A stretch of DNA of 64,000 nt, from contig CM021312.1 of assembly GCA_010645155.1 (NCBI GenBank), positions 6,211,163-6,275,162 of the forward strand, read 5' to 3'. The DNA comes from Tigriopus japonicus. Taxonomy: Eukaryota > Arthropoda > Copepoda > Harpacticoida > Harpacticidae. The position numbers were made by a program, and so were the translations under genes. Of the stretch, positions 62,696 to 64,000 are shown piece by piece; the first letter of the stretch is position 1; each line of letters starts with the position of its first letter. A model generated the notes under the pieces. It searched no databases. It was given only the letters and a program-made list of their open reading frames with translations, and was not told where the DNA came from.

Positions 62696-64000
62696 CTAAG
62701 TGTAAACAACAACAAAGAACGTTAAGACGGTCAAGAGAAGAAAAAGCTTCAAATTGCGTGTAATCTCATCTAAAAACCCAATTGCAGTGGGTAGGAATAC
62801 CTGTGTTTTCAGATGCCACAATTATGTCATTGATTCAAAGGCTCTAAAGAACTTTTTGAGCCATGCTTGCTAGTCAATAGTGCCCAAAATCCCCCATGCT
62901 CTGGCTTTGAACATTGATTTGGATGTTTGGCCAATAGTATTTGTGTGCCAAAGCAAATTAAGGTGTCTGAGGCATATCAAAGAGTGGTTTTGAAACATTG
63001 GTTTCATTTGTGTTGGAAAAGAGCTCCTGAACTGAGGCTTCAATGATCAAGACTAAGAATCATTTCAGCAATGGTGCAATGCCATCAGTTTGTCAAGAAA
63101 CTGTTTGTCAATGCCCAGTGTTCTCTAACTTTTGAGAAAGCAACTGTGCTTGTGGCTCAGAAAGAATAGAAGAGCAATGACAAACTATTGCTACTTAACA
63201 ATACAACAAGAACAACAAGTTCCTCTTCAAGTGTTATTTAAAAGTAAAATCTGAAATTTCCCGGTGGGTTCAGCCCCAAGACAAACCAATATCCATGGAT
63301 CAAGGGTTTCTGCCATTTTAAATATTACTTAGGCACCTAATTCATGAATTCATGAGTGTCCAATGAGTTAAACAAACACAAAATATCCAAGCAGCCATCA
63401 AAACCTCCCATTTTAACATTTTAGGTCTCTTTTACTCATTGACTTATGTATTTATTAATAACAATAGTTGTGAACTACTTAGATACTATCCTTAATTCAT
63501 ATTCAGTTAAATAGAGTCTGAAATTATATAGTTTCTATTCAATATCATAAAATGGCAAAACTTGGAAGAAAGTGTTATTTTGTTCAACCTTTATTCTTGC
63601 AAAACTGAACTTGTGCATGACTTTTTTGCCTAAAATACAACAAATCAAAGCTCAAATAGATTTTTGAACACCAAATGGCATCATATGAATGCATTTTATG
63701 CTTTTGGAATGGGTAAAAAGGAAAATTAAGGTCTTGGGTGATCTGTAGACTTGCAAACAATGGCCTAACTTGGGGGGACAAAAAATGTCGTGTCGCTTCC
63801 TTGCTCAAGAGTCTTTGCATGGAACAGATTAACATCAACAAGCTCTCTTCCTTCAAGTCTTGTCACTGAGAACAAAGTTGTCTCTGGTCATTGTCAAATT
63901 GGACACACTCCCAAGGTTGGGACAATCCAGTCTTTGAAGAAAAGACAGATCATGATCAATATGCTCCTGAAAATTATATTCTTTTGCTGTGGAGAAGAAA
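62696..64000. other. Probable intron or intergenic DNA at the right edge
   Basis: No further exon, RNA gene or element is recognised. The open frame at 63584-63856 (minus) has no splice sites or recognisable content. Confidence 0.35.

Noticed and set aside
62700..62850. Upstream exon for the 62520 terminal exon ending at the donor near 62802
   Set aside because: The phase fits, but an in-frame TGA lies only about a dozen codons upstream with no acceptor between.

Overview
This is an AT-rich, intron-rich metazoan nuclear window. The gene set points to an arthropod, most likely a crustacean: an OIG-4-type single-Ig secreted protein, an arthropod-like NDUFA10/ND-42, and a CapZ beta of 276 residues (the length of the fly protein). 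I cannot name the species. No prokaryotic, organellar or complete viral genes are visible. Genes are split by canonical GT-AG introns of 60 bp to several kb. Intergenic and intronic DNA is packed with non-autonomous transposons. One assembly gap (76 N) lies at 33419-33494.

Layout: (1) 0-11 kb: the 5' end of an atypical PKC gene on the minus strand (exon 1 at 7183-7271, PB1-domain exon at 5492-5703; the rest lies off the left edge or was not found), and two isolated signal-peptide exons at 9.2 and 10.2 kb. (2) 11.6-15.4 kb: F-actin capping protein beta on the plus strand, complete except for a start codon that probably sits alone at the end of a leader exon. (3) 17.5-24.2 kb: a secreted one-Ig-domain protein (OIG-4-like), plus strand, four coding exons and a probable leader exon, lying tail-to-tail with (4) SCFD1/SLY1 (24.4-28.3 kb, minus, nine coding exons, complete). 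(5) 29.5-29.8 kb: two exons of an unrecognised minus-strand gene. (6) 31.5-37.9 kb: NDUFA10, plus strand, eight exons. (7) 38-44 kb: a repeat-dominated stretch with nested transposons. (8) 44.6-50.8 kb: a three-exon minus-strand gene for a secreted actinoporin-like (pore-forming fold) protein. (9) 54.7-56.4 kb: an intronless acyl-adenylating enzyme (4CL/acyl-CoA synthetase/luciferase-like) with a TATA box. (10) 62.5-62.7 kb: the terminal exon of an unrecognised minus-strand gene entering from the right.

The genes are unrelated housekeeping or secreted functions (cell polarity, actin capping, synaptic/extracellular Ig, ER-Golgi fusion, respiratory complex I, acyl activation) and do not form a pathway. 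The most unusual items are the actinoporin-like gene in an apparently arthropod genome, and an unusually readable record of nested transposition: hAT-type MITEs with perfect 8-bp target duplications, one of them inside another; two hAT MITEs inside a Tc1/mariner-like element that itself sits in an older repeat; a tRNA-derived SINE with a 12-bp duplication; and a composite SINE inside a 23-bp tandem array.
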